DNA of 64,000 bases from JBBRHQ01 sp963781345 (GTDB lineage: Bacteria; Actinomycetota; Thermoleophilia; Solirubrobacterales; 70-9), in assembly GCA_963781345.1 (NCBI GenBank), contig CAWAFQ010000005.1, positions 310,001 to 374,000 of the forward strand, read 5' to 3'. Positions within the stretch are counted from its first letter, which is position 1. Each line of letters opens with the position of its first letter. A program made the translations under genes and the position numbers. The notes below the pieces were generated by a model, which was not told where the DNA came from, made no database searches, and worked only from the letters and a program-made list of their open reading frames with translations. Below, one piece after another: positions 11,442 through 20,384 of the stretch.

Positions 11442-12203
11442 CTAGCGGCGGCTCTCGGGCCGCGGGGGCTGCTCCGAATCGCGCTGCAGTGTCCGGGCGA
11501 CCGCCTTCTCGTTCTCCTCGGTCATGGCGATCTTGAAGACCGCGAGCAGCGACTCCGTGGCCAGGGGGCGCAGCCGTTCGAGCGCGTCACGGACCTTGGG
11601 CCAGTCCTCCTCGGGCCGCCCGGCCTCGTCGAAGGGCTCCCAGACGGACTCGACGAAGAGCTTGACGAAAATGCGGGCGACGCCGCGCGCGTGGCGGTGC
11701 ATCTTCTCGACCACCTCGAGCCCGGCTTCCGGCCCGATGCCGAGCTCGGCCAGCTCCAGCCGGGCGCGGCGCAGGCGAGGGCTGACGACCTCGTAGCGCC
11801 CGCGACCGAGCGGGCGCAGCAAGCCGATCCGCTCCGCCCGCACCAGCAGCTCGGGGTTGGGGTCGGCGACGCCGTCGGCCAGCTCGGACATGTGGACGAC
11901 CTCGGGCTCCTCGTCCTCGAACGGGGTCCGCAGCGTCCTGGTGAAGTCGAGCACTGCCTCGCTCGACTCGCCCACGCCTTCCAGCAGGCGCCTGATCGCC
12001 TCCAGGTTCAGCCCTTCGGCCTGGAGGTCGCGGATCAGGTCGATCCTGGCAACGTGGCCCTCGTCGTAGTAGCCGGTGCGGCCGCGCACCTCGGGCGCCG
12101 GCAGCAGCCCGCGGGACTGGTGGGCGCGGATGTTGCGCACCGTCATCCCGGTGCGATGCGCCAGCTCGTCGATCGTCATCGAGGTCTCAGTGAGTTCGGT
12201 CAC
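11442..12203 (-). CDS. MerR-family transcriptional regulator
   Basis: A 253-residue DNA-binding regulator. Residues ~8-75 are a MerR winged helix (MTIDELAHRTGMTVRNIRAH, then the YYDEGHVARIDLIRDLQAEG segment with the Arg-Tyr-Tyr wing). The C-terminal ~160 residues are helical, without the Cys residues of metal-sensing MerR proteins, so the effector is unknown. The GTG at 12203 follows TACCCT by exactly seven bases, which suggests a leaderless transcript. It is divergent from the monooxygenase gene and may control it. Confidence 0.9.
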   Translation of the reverse strand: MTELTETSMTIDELAHRTGMTVRNIRAHQSRGLLPAPEVRGRTGYYDEGHVARIDLIRDLQAEGLNLEAIRRLLEGVGESSEAVLDFTRTLRTPFEDEEPEVVHMSELADGVADPNPELLVRAERIGLLRPLGRGRYEVVSPRLRRARLELAELGIGPEAGLEVVEKMHRHARGVARIFVKLFVESVWEPFDEAGRPEEDWPKVRDALERLRPLATESLLAVFKIAMTEENEKAVARTLQRDSEQPPRPESRR

Positions 12204-12259
12204 ACCGACCAGGGTAGCCGGTATGTGACATGGATCGGTGTTACCTTGCTTGCAACCCC
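12204..12259. promoter_or_regulatory. Divergent merR/monooxygenase control region
   Basis: This 56-base gap must hold the promoters of both divergent genes. On the minus strand TACCCT (12216-12211) lies seven bases before the merR GTG. An imperfect inverted repeat with outer arms GGTA (12213-12216) and TACC (12242-12245) spans the gap and is a candidate MerR operator. On the plus strand TACCTT (12242-12247) could be the monooxygenase -10. Confidence 0.4.
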
Positions 12260-13837
12260 ATGAGCGCCTCGGCCAGCCATCATCGCGTCGTCGTCATCGG
12301 CGCCGGCTTTGCCGGGATCGGCCTCGGGATCCGGATGCTGCGCGAGGGGATAGACGACTTCGTCGTGCTCGAGAAGGCGGGCGACGTCGGCGGCACCTGG
12401 GTGGCGAACACCTACCCCGGGGTCCAGTGCGACATCCCCTCCCACCTCTACTCGTTCTCGTTCATGCCCAACCCGGGCTGGACCCGGACGTTCTCGGTGG
12501 GGGCCGAGATCTGGGACTACCTGCGGCGCTGCGCCCGCGATGGCGGCGTCGCCCCCCACCTGCGACTCGGCTGCGAGCTGCTCGGGGCCGAGTGGGACGA
12601 GGAGGAGACGCGCTGGCGCCTGGAGACCTCCGACGGGCCCCTCAGCGCCACCGTCCTCGTCGCCGCCACCGGCCCGCTCTCGGAGCCGGCGATCCCGGAG
12701 ATCCCGGGGCTCGGCTCCTTCGAGGGGGCGCTGTTTCACTCCGCCCGCTGGGACCACGGCCAGGACCTGCGCGGCAAGCGGGTCGCCGTGGTCGGCACGG
12801 GCGCCTCGGCAATCCAGATCGTTCCCCGGATCCAGCCCGAGGTGGCCCATCTGCACGTCTTCCAGAGAACTCCGCCCTGGGTGATGCCGCACCGCGACCG
12901 GCGGATACCGCGAGCCGAGAGGCTTCTCTATCAGCGCTTTCCGCCGGCGCAGCGGCTCAGCCGTGGCTGGTCCTACCTGCTCCGCGAGTCGATGGTCCCG
13001 GCGCTGATCGGCAACCCCGAACGGCTGAAGCGGATCGAGCGGATCGGCCGCGCCCATCTGCGGCGCCAGGTCCCCGACCCCCAGCTCCGTGCCCGGCTCG
13101 AACCCTCCTACCGCATCGGCTGCAAGCGGATCCTGCCCTCGAGCGAGTGGTACCCGGCGCTGCAGCAGCCCAACGTCGAGCTGGTCACCGGCGGGGTTTC
13201 GGAGATGCGCCCCGGGGGCCCGGTCGGCGCCGACGGGACGATGCGGGAGGTCGACGCGGTGGTGCTGGCGACAGGGTTCAACGTCTCCCACCCGGAGTTC
13301 GGCCACCGTCTCATCGGGCCCGGCGGGACCGTGGGACAGGCCTGGGAGAGCGACGGGGCGCAGGCCTATCTCGGGGCGGCGATCGCCGGCTTCCCCAACC
13401 TCTTCACCCTGCTCGGGCCGAACACGGGCCTCGGCCACAACTCGATCGTCTACATGATCGAGTCCCAGCTCAACTACCTGCTCGACGCCCTGCGGCTGAT
13501 GGAGGCACGGCAGATCGAGCGGATCGAGGTTCGCCCCGAGGTTCAGAACGCCTACAACGCCGACCTCCAGCGCCGCCTCGCCGGGGCCGTCTGGAGCAGC
13601 GGCGGCTGCGTCAACTGGTACATCGACGAGGACGGCCGCAACGTCGCCATCTGGCCGCGCCAGACCTGGAGCTTCAGGCGCCTGACCCGGCGCTTCGACC
13701 CCGGCAGCTACCGGCTGGGGCCGGCCCCGCCCGCCGCCGCCTCCGCCAGGGAGGCGGAGAAGGCATCGACCTCCTCGGGGGCTGTGTCCCAGGAGCACAT
13801 CAGCCGCACTGTTCCGGAGGGCTCGTCCCAGACATAG
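12260..13837 (+). CDS. Flavin-containing Baeyer-Villiger-type monooxygenase
   Basis: A class B flavoprotein monooxygenase of 525 residues that would use FAD and NAD(P)H to oxygenate ketones or similar substrates. It has the FAD Rossmann motif VVVIGAGFAGIGLG and VGGTWVANTYPGVQCD, the Baeyer-Villiger fingerprint of the form FxGxxxHxxxW (FEGALFHSARW), a second nucleotide motif VVGTGASAIQIV, and the ATG-type motif VVLATGFNVSHPEF. I chose ATG at 12260 (MSASASHHR), ten codons inside the longest open frame. The 3' end overlaps the convergent threonine aldolase gene by 130 bases, so the last ~43 residues, rich in Ala and Ser, may be read-through beyond a lost stop. Confidence 0.9.
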   Translation: MSASASHHRVVVIGAGFAGIGLGIRMLREGIDDFVVLEKAGDVGGTWVANTYPGVQCDIPSHLYSFSFMPNPGWTRTFSVGAEIWDYLRRCARDGGVAPHLRLGCELLGAEWDEEETRWRLETSDGPLSATVLVAATGPLSEPAIPEIPGLGSFEGALFHSARWDHGQDLRGKRVAVVGTGASAIQIVPRIQPEVAHLHVFQRTPPWVMPHRDRRIPRAERLLYQRFPPAQRLSRGWSYLLRESMVPALIGNPERLKRIERIGRAHLRRQVPDPQLRARLEPSYRIGCKRILPSSEWYPALQQPNVELVTGGVSEMRPGGPVGADGTMREVDAVVLATGFNVSHPEFGHRLIGPGGTVGQAWESDGAQAYLGAAIAGFPNLFTLLGPNTGLGHNSIVYMIESQLNYLLDALRLMEARQIERIEVRPEVQNAYNADLQRRLAGAVWSSGGCVNWYIDEDGRNVAIWPRQTWSFRRLTRRFDPGSYRLGPAPPAAASAREAEKASTSSGAVSQEHISRTVPEGSSQT

Positions 13838-14778
13838 AAGGCGCGGTTGCCGTCGGCGTCGAACTCGAGGCGCTCGATCGCCGCGGCTGGGAGACGGGCG
13901 AAGACACCGTTGGCCTGCACCGGCTGGGCCAGCTCGATTCCCTCGATCCGCTCGAGCGCAGCGCCGAGGCGGGCTGCCATCTCGTTCGAGTGCGAGGCGT
14001 TTCGCAGCCACAGGTCCCCACCCAGCAGCGTCTCGAGCTGGACGCCGACGAAGCGCATCTTCGAGGCCAGCTGCATCAGCTGCTTGCGGACGAACTCGGC
14101 CCCGTCGGCGAGCCCGTCGGCGAGGAAGACGACGGCCTCGCCGAACAGCAGGCCGTTCTTGGTGCCGCCGAAGGAGAGCAGGTCGACGCCGGCGTCGGTC
14201 GTCAGCTCCCGCAGCGGGACCCCCAGGGCCGCAGCGGCGTTGCAGATCCGCGCCCCGTCGACATGAAGGAGGAGGTCACGCCGGTGGGCGGACTCTGCCA
14301 GCGCCCGCACCTCGTCCTGGTCATAGACGGTGCCGAGCTCGGTCGAGTTGGCGAGCGAGACGACGCGGGGTTGGGATGCGTGGTCGTCGCCGACCCGCTC
14401 CCAGGGGAAGGCGGAGTCGAGAAGCTCGGGCGTGAGCTTGCCGTCGGGGGTTTCCACGGTGATCAGCTTCACCCCGGCGATCTTCTCCGGCGCGCCGCAC
14501 TCGTCCACGTTGAGATGGGCGGTGGCGGGGCAGATGACCGCCTGCCAGGTCTTGGTCACGGCGGCGATCGCGACCACGTTGGCGCCGCTGCCGTTGAAGA
14601 CCGGAAAGGCCTTCGCGGCGGGGCCGAAGTGCTCGCGGAAGCACTCCTGCGCCGCGGCGGTCCAGCGGTCGGCGCCGTAGGCGGGGGCGTGGCCCCCGTT
14701 GGCGGCGGCGATCGCCTCGAGGACCTCCGGATGGACGCCCGAGTAGTTGTCGCTGGCGAAGCCGCGGGCGGGGCTCAC
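13708..14778 (-). CDS. Low-specificity L-threonine aldolase (beta-eliminating lyase family)
   Basis: A PLP enzyme of 356 residues that cleaves L-threonine or allo-threonine to glycine and acetaldehyde. It opens FASDNYSGVHPEVLEAIAAA. The cofactor site residues are visible: a substrate/PLP loop with FNGSGANVVAI, HVDGARICNAAAALG (the Asp-Gly-Ala-Arg motif), and LLSFGGTKNGLLFGEAVVF with the Schiff-base Lys of GGTKNG. The start is GTG at 14778, whose GTGA overlaps the SDR stop. It is the last gene of the SDR/DUF6421 cluster. Confidence 0.9.
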   Translation of the reverse strand: MSPARGFASDNYSGVHPEVLEAIAAANGGHAPAYGADRWTAAAQECFREHFGPAAKAFPVFNGSGANVVAIAAVTKTWQAVICPATAHLNVDECGAPEKIAGVKLITVETPDGKLTPELLDSAFPWERVGDDHASQPRVVSLANSTELGTVYDQDEVRALAESAHRRDLLLHVDGARICNAAAALGVPLRELTTDAGVDLLSFGGTKNGLLFGEAVVFLADGLADGAEFVRKQLMQLASKMRFVGVQLETLLGGDLWLRNASHSNEMAARLGAALERIEGIELAQPVQANGVFARLPAAAIERLEFDADGNRAFYVWDEPSGTVRLMCSWDTAPEEVDAFSASLAEAAAGGAGPSR

Positions 14779-15498
14779 GGGTGCAGCGAGAGGCGCTGTC
14801 CGTTCATCCGCCCGCCCTCGTCGGAGCAGAGGAAGGCGATCGCCTCTGCCAGGTGCTCGGCAGGGGTGAAGGTCCTGATACGCCTTGTCCGGGTTGGCCT
14901 CCCTCATCTGCGGGGTGAGGATGGCGTTGACGACGACGATGTTGGCGGTCGCGTCGGAGCCCTCGAAGCCGTCGGCGTAGGCCAGCGTCCAGGCCTCGGC
15001 CGCCGCCTTGGCGGCAGCGTAGACCGCGTTGTCATTGGAGGGGTGCTGGGCCTGCTTGGCCGAGACCAGGACAAAGCGGCCGTGGTCGCTCGCAGAGAGC
15101 GCGCCGTGAAAGCCGCGGGTCGTGTGCTGGACGGTGCGGATCAGGAGGTCGTGCAGCAGCGCCCAGTCAGAGAGCGGCTCCTCGTGCAGCGGCTGACCGC
15201 CCTTCCAGCCGCCGACCAGGTGGACGAGGCCGTCGACCCTGCCGAAGCGCCCGCTCAACTCCTCGCACCAGCCGCGGGCGGCGTCCGGGTCGAGGAGGTC
15301 GACGACGCGGCCGTCCCAGCGTTCCTGGGGGATGCCGGCGTCAGCCGGGATCGCGTCGAGGCGATCCTGGGAGATGTCGGTGGCGGCGATCGTCGCCCCG
15401 GCGGCGGCCAGGTGGGCGCAGACGACCGGCCCGAGCCCGCCGCCGGCGCCCGCGACTGCGATGACCCGCCCCGACAGCGTCTGCTCACGCTCCGCCAA
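14775..15498 (-). pseudogene. Short-chain dehydrogenase/reductase, frameshifted
   Basis: An SDR of about 240 residues. The NAD(P) motif (VIAVAGAGGGLG) and catalytic segment VLVSAKQAQHPSNDNAVYAAAKAA (Tyr and Lys of YxxxK) are present. The expected C-terminus FTPAEHLAEAIAFLCSDEGG, ending QRLSLHP, is in the next frame and stops at 14775 inside the threonine aldolase start. An extra G near 14,873 causes the break. Without this correction the frame runs on and creates an apparent 596-residue SDR-aldolase fusion, which I reject. The start is at 15498, two bases after the DUF6421-like gene. Confidence 0.85.
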
Positions 15499-15500
15499 GA

Positions 15501-17627
15501 TCAGCTTCCCCTGGCGAGCTTCGCGCTTGCCTCCACCCTGGGGCGGCGCTGCAGGCTTGGCTCCAGCTTCGGCCGCAGCTGGGAATAGAAGAGGCTGAGC
15601 GGGAACTCGTCGTCGCGGACGAGATCCACCAGCTCCTTCGGCTCATCGACTTCGGGCAGGTCGCGGCCGGCGCTGTCCCAGACCGAGCTCTCGGTGGCCG
15701 GAACGTACTCCGAGACAAGGTCGTGGGCGGCGATCCACTGGGAGAGCTTGGAGCGGTCGATGCCGGAGTGATACAGCGCCTGCACCCTCTCGCGCAGCGC
15801 GGTGACGCCGTCGGCGACCCGGTCCCAATCGATGGTCAGGGCGTTATCGGTCCAGTTGAGATAGCCCTCCTTGTGGAGGTAGGCGAACAGCAGCTGGCCG
15901 CCGAGGCCGTCGTAGTTGCGGACGCGGCTGCCGGTGACCGGGAAGCGGAAGAGGCGGTCGAAGAGGATCGCGTACTGGACGTAGCGGGCGAAGGCGAAGC
16001 CCTCGCGCTCGAGCTTGACCGCCTCGCCGAAGGCGGTCAGGTCGCAGCGCAGCTCTTCCAGCGAGTACATCCAGTAGGGGCTGCGCTGGCGGATCATGAA
16101 CGGGTCGAAGGGGAGGTCGCCGTGCATGTGGGTGCGGTCGTGGATCAGGTCCCAGGTGATGTAGGCGTTCTGGGAGAGCTCGGGAGAGCTCAGCAGGCAG
16201 GCCGCGTCCGGGGGCAGGTTGAGGTGCAGGATCTCGGCAGCGGCGCCGCATACGCGGCGGAAGCGCTCGGCCTCGCGGTCGCAGAAGATCGCGCCGAAAT
16301 GCGCCGGCGGGCGCTCGTGCACGGAGAAGGTCTCGGGGAAGAGGACCGCACACTCCGAGTCGTAGCCGTCGGTGTAGTCGATCAGCTCGACCGGGACGAA
16401 CTTGGCGTTGTCGTAGCCATTGGACTCGAGCTCGGCGACGAAATCCGGCCACGGCGTGCGGGTCAGCAGGGCCTCGAAGCAGGTGTCGCGCGAGGCGTTC
16501 TGCTTATACATCGGGAAGACGACCAGGTGCTCGACTCCGTCCTCGCGATGCCGCTCGGGGTGAAGGGCGTCGGTGGAGGCGTAGAAGTCCGGCTTGGCGA
16601 AGTCCGATGCCTCCCAGGCGGCGAGGTCGCCTTCCAGGGCCGCGAAGTAGTCGGCCTGATGGGGGAATCGCGGCGCCAGCGCCTCTACCTCGGTGGCGAT
16701 CGCCGCCGTCAGCTCGGCGGTGCGGGCGCGGTCGTGCTTGGAGAGGTCGACCGAGCCATCGGGCTCCTGGGTGAGACGGAGCTCGGCGACGGCGGCCTTG
16801 AGCGCGCGCCAGTGGGGGTCGGCGGCGAGATCATCGTCGGATCGGGACGCTGCCTGTGGCGCCCCGAACGCCGCCCCGGCGGCCCAGTAGACGATGTTGA
16901 GCCAGAGGTCGGTGTGGTCGAGGTCATCGATGCAGTCGTCCCCGAAGAGGTCGGAGTCGGCGAGGACCGCGACCCGGCCGGCTCCGTGCTCGGTCACCGC
17001 CGCCAGCGCCGCGTTCGGGGGGTCGGCGGTGCCGTGGGTGCGGGCGAGCGCCCGGCCGCCGTTGCCGAGGGCGATGGTGCCGGCGCGGTAGAAGCAGGCC
17101 TCGTGGACACGGGCGAGGAGGTCTGGGGCGGCGCCGTTGGCGGGGGCGAGATCGGCGAGGACCCAGGCGGGGGCCTCGCGGTGATGCTCGTAATCCTGCA
17201 CGGTCGCGTTTTCGACCGCGAGACCGAAGCGGGCGAGCAGGTCGTTGAGGTTGTTGCCGTACTTGTCCTGCTCGGTCTCGCCGAGGACGATGAGGCCGCC
17301 TCCGGCGCTGACGAAGCGCTCGATCGCGTCGATCTCGGAGCCCTCGAGCCGGGGCGAGCCGCCATCCAGGGTGTGCTCCCATTTTGGGTCGGAAGGGTGG
17401 GCGATGACGAGGACGTCGGCGCCGGCGAGGGTCGCGGAATCAAGCGGGCCGTCGGCGATCGCGGCGACTTCGAAATCGCGCGAGGCCAGCACCGAGGCGG
17501 CGTTGGCCAGAGAGGAGTCGGCCGGGTGCGCGGGCTGAATCTCCGCCGCGATCTCGGGGCGGATCGTCCAGGCCTCGGAGTGCGACTCGTCGAAGAGGAC
17601 ACGGGCAATCTTGGGCTGGGTAAGCAT
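15501..17627 (-). CDS. DUF6421-like protein, putative metalloenzyme with GATase-like N-terminal domain
   Basis: A 708-residue cytosolic protein without signal peptide, which I believe belongs to the actinobacterial DUF6421 family. Residues ~1-250 resemble a glutamine amidotransferase-like or GIFT fold (GADVLVIAHPSDP, FVSAGGGLIVLGETE, RVAVLADSDLFGDD). Around residues 496-529 it has HDRTHMHG followed by SLEELRCDL. Closely spaced His residues followed by an EExRxD helix recall the zinc sites of M49-type metallopeptidases, but the spacing (28 residues from the first His to the Glu) is shorter. The function is unknown. It leads an operon with SDR and threonine aldolase, divergent from an Lrp/AsnC regulator, which points to amino-acid chemistry. 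ATG at 17627 is seven bases from a -10. Confidence 0.8.
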   Translation of the reverse strand: MLTQPKIARVLFDESHSEAWTIRPEIAAEIQPAHPADSSLANAASVLASRDFEVAAIADGPLDSATLAGADVLVIAHPSDPKWEHTLDGGSPRLEGSEIDAIERFVSAGGGLIVLGETEQDKYGNNLNDLLARFGLAVENATVQDYEHHREAPAWVLADLAPANGAAPDLLARVHEACFYRAGTIALGNGGRALARTHGTADPPNAALAAVTEHGAGRVAVLADSDLFGDDCIDDLDHTDLWLNIVYWAAGAAFGAPQAASRSDDDLAADPHWRALKAAVAELRLTQEPDGSVDLSKHDRARTAELTAAIATEVEALAPRFPHQADYFAALEGDLAAWEASDFAKPDFYASTDALHPERHREDGVEHLVVFPMYKQNASRDTCFEALLTRTPWPDFVAELESNGYDNAKFVPVELIDYTDGYDSECAVLFPETFSVHERPPAHFGAIFCDREAERFRRVCGAAAEILHLNLPPDAACLLSSPELSQNAYITWDLIHDRTHMHGDLPFDPFMIRQRSPYWMYSLEELRCDLTAFGEAVKLEREGFAFARYVQYAILFDRLFRFPVTGSRVRNYDGLGGQLLFAYLHKEGYLNWTDNALTIDWDRVADGVTALRERVQALYHSGIDRSKLSQWIAAHDLVSEYVPATESSVWDSAGRDLPEVDEPKELVDLVRDDEFPLSLFYSQLRPKLEPSLQRRPRVEASAKLARGS

Positions 17628-17634
17628 TGACTGA

Positions 17635-17663
17635 AGGCTAGAAGGGGCTCAGGACATAGTCAA
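17635..17663 (-). promoter_or_regulatory. Promoter of the DUF6421-SDR-aldolase operon
   Basis: On the minus strand TTGACT (17663-17658), a 17-base spacer and TAGCCT (17640-17635) form a good sigma-70 promoter. Only seven bases separate the -10 from the ATG, so transcription should begin at or next to the start codon, giving a leaderless message. Confidence 0.65.
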
Positions 17664-17677
17664 TCCCCGATTCCTGG

Positions 17678-17695
17678 CGATTTCGCGCAATAATC
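17678..17695 (+). promoter_or_regulatory. Promoter and candidate Lrp operator before the Lrp gene
   Basis: AATAAT (17689-17694) lies exactly seven bases before the Lrp ATG, consistent with a leaderless start; no good -35 is visible. It overlaps an imperfect palindrome centred on GCGC (GATTTCGCGCAATAATC), placed between the two divergent promoters. That is where an autoregulating Lrp protein would be expected to bind. Confidence 0.4.
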
Positions 17696-17701
17696 CAACG
17701 T

Positions 17702-18133
17702 ATGGACGACGTTGATCGACGGATTCTTGCATTACTGGTCGAGAACGGCCGCCGCAGCTATGAGGACATCGCCTCCCGCGTCCGACTCTCGGCGCCCTCG
17801 GTCAAGCGCCGCATCGACCGCCTCCGCAGCACCGGCGAGCTCGAGGGCTTCACCGCGGTCGTCGATCACGGCGCCATGGGCTGGAGCACCGAAGCGCTGA
17901 TCGAGCTCTTCTACGAGCCCGGCACCCAGCTTGACGAGGTTGCCAGGACCCTGCGCTCCCACCCCGAGGTGGTCGAGGCCTGGAGCGTCACCGGCGAGGC
18001 CGACGCGATCGCCCGCGTCCGCACCTCCGACAACGCCGACCTCGAGCGCCTGATCATCGACCTCCAGCAGACCGCCCCGGTGGTTCGGACCCGCTCGCAG
18101 GTGGTGATGTCGCGGCTGGTGAGCCGGGGATAG
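17702..18133 (+). CDS. Lrp/AsnC-family transcriptional regulator
   Basis: A 143-residue feast/famine regulator. Residues ~1-60 are the winged helix (MDDVDRRILALLVENGRRSY, IASRVRLSAPSVKRRIDRLR). Residues ~65-140 form the RAM effector domain (VVEAWSVTGEADAIARVRT, with its Gly-Asp/Ala turn). Such proteins respond to amino acids. It is divergent from the DUF6421-SDR-threonine aldolase operon across 74 bases and is its obvious candidate regulator. Confidence 0.93.
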   Translation: MDDVDRRILALLVENGRRSYEDIASRVRLSAPSVKRRIDRLRSTGELEGFTAVVDHGAMGWSTEALIELFYEPGTQLDEVARTLRSHPEVVEAWSVTGEADAIARVRTSDNADLERLIIDLQQTAPVVRTRSQVVMSRLVSRG

Positions 18134-18176
18134 GAGCGGACGTTTGCGGAACTCGGGCCTGATAACCCAAGCGATG

Positions 18177-18400
18177 CTAATCCTGCTCTGCTCGACGCGT
18201 CCCAGCCCAATCGGGCAACTCGGCTCGCTCCAGCACCACCCGCCCGTACCCGTCACATCGGACCCGAACCGTGTCGCCCGGCTCTAAGCCGGCTTCGAAG
18301 AATGGCTTCTGCGGGATGGTTACTCGCCGCTTCTGGTTGATGTTCGCGTGGCAACTTCGGCCGAGCTTCCTCTCGTACTGCTGGGGCTCAAGCCAGACCT
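18177..18400 (-). pseudogene. AbrB/SpoVT-like DNA-binding domain without a usable start codon
   Basis: Reading the minus strand, the segment INQKRRVTIPQKPFFEAGLE, then PGDTVRVRCDGYGRVVLERA, is a clear AbrB/MazE/SpoVT swapped-hairpin domain, ending at 18177. In the same frame between tRNA-Tyr (18428) and the domain (~18350) there is no ATG, GTG or TTG. The frame upstream only runs into the tRNA. It is probably a 5'-truncated antitoxin-like or AbrB regulator remnant lying just downstream of the tRNA 3' end. Use of a rare start such as ATC is possible. Confidence 0.55.
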
Positions 18401-18427
18401 TTGGGGTCGCCTCGGCGGCGTTAGGGA

Positions 18428-18509
18428 TGGGGGAGGCAGGATTCGAACCTGCGAAGGCTGAGCCAGCGCCTTTACAGGGCGCCCCGTTTGACCGCTCCGG
18501 AACTCCCCC
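18428..18509 (-). tRNA. tRNA-Tyr (anticodon GTA)
   Basis: An 82-base class II tRNA on the minus strand. The acceptor stem pairs GGGGGAG with CTCCCCC, discriminator A. The anticodon loop CTGTAAA (anticodon GTA) sits on a GC-rich stem, followed by a variable arm and the T loop GGTTCGAATCC. CCA is not encoded. It is flanked by a broken PD-(D/E)XK gene upstream and an AbrB-like remnant downstream on the same strand. Confidence 0.94.
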
Positions 18510-18525
18510 GGGTCGCCGGCGGATT

Positions 18526-18947
18526 CTAGTGGCGCCTGTTCGAGCAACGGCCGACCGGGCTCGATCTCGAACTCCGAGTACTGGACCCCCAAGCTTCAGG
18601 CCGGATCTGCAGTCGAGCGCAGCGGTCGGGATAAACCACTGCCGGCCATCTGCAACGAGCACGAACAGATAGTCGCAGCGCTCTGGGTCGAAATGCTTCA
18701 CGAGCCCGGACCAGCTCTGGTTGCCGCCTCGAGTCGAGATCTGGACACTCCAACGCCCGTTCGCTCCCGGGCATGCACTCGTCTTCACCTCGACTCGGAT
18801 CACCTGGGCGCCGATCACCGCGATCAGGTCGACGTCCGGGCTATGGAAGACCGAGCGGTAGACCGCTGCGCCGCGCGAAAGGAGCCACGTCATGGCGGCA
18901 AGCTCGCCGAGGTCTCCCTGCTCACGAGGCTTGAGAGGCGACGGCAT
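18526..18947 (-). pseudogene. PD-(D/E)XK endonuclease-like protein, frameshifted
   Basis: A small nuclease-fold protein resembling the group I intron-associated PD-(D/E)XK family. It opens MPSPLKPREQGDLGELAAMT. The nuclease core is SPDVDLIAVIGAQVIRVEVK, giving the Asp and the Glu-x-Lys of the active site, followed by YLFVLVADGRQWFIP. The usual C-terminal segment (YSEFEIEPGRP) is in another frame; one extra G in the GGGGG run near 18,586 explains it. The true stop is uncertain, since the corrected frame runs into tRNA-Tyr; the stop at 18526 lies in the third frame. No intron was found nearby. Confidence 0.65.
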
Positions 18948-18975
18948 GACTTCAAGCTACGTCGCGTGCGGTGCA

Positions 18976-18999
18976 GAAAGGGCTTGCGATAGCCCTTTC
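18976..18999. terminator. Hairpin after the primary sigma gene
   Basis: GAAAGGGC (18976-18983) and GCCCTTTC (18992-18999) form a perfect eight-pair stem with an eight-base loop. It lies 60 bases after the sigma gene stop on the minus strand and just before the PD-(D/E)XK gene start. The T tract is short, so termination efficiency is uncertain. Confidence 0.45.
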
Positions 19000-19059
19000 C
19001 CAAGGCTTTGACACCTCGACGGCACAGCCGTTCAGTAACTTACAGTGCTCAGTCCGGGC

Positions 19060-20181
<1,122 letters not shown>

Positions 20182-20384
20182 GGTTTCTAGCTGCTCGATA
20201 TCTCTGCCTTCCGCGCACTTCTGCGCTGAGCCGGGGCCGGCTCCTCACCTCCGACCGCGGCGAAGTATACGCGGCGCGGGGGTAGGGCGAGGGGCGAATA
20301 ATGGCCTGCAATCCAGACCAATCGGTGCGATCTTCTGCCGTTCGCTGCTTCCCGGCGGGCTCGGTTGCTTACCCTTCAGGAGCG

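Noticed and set aside
12238..15588. A 1116-codon plus-strand open frame
   Set aside because: It reads out of frame through the monooxygenase and antisense to the aldolase and SDR; no recognisable domain.
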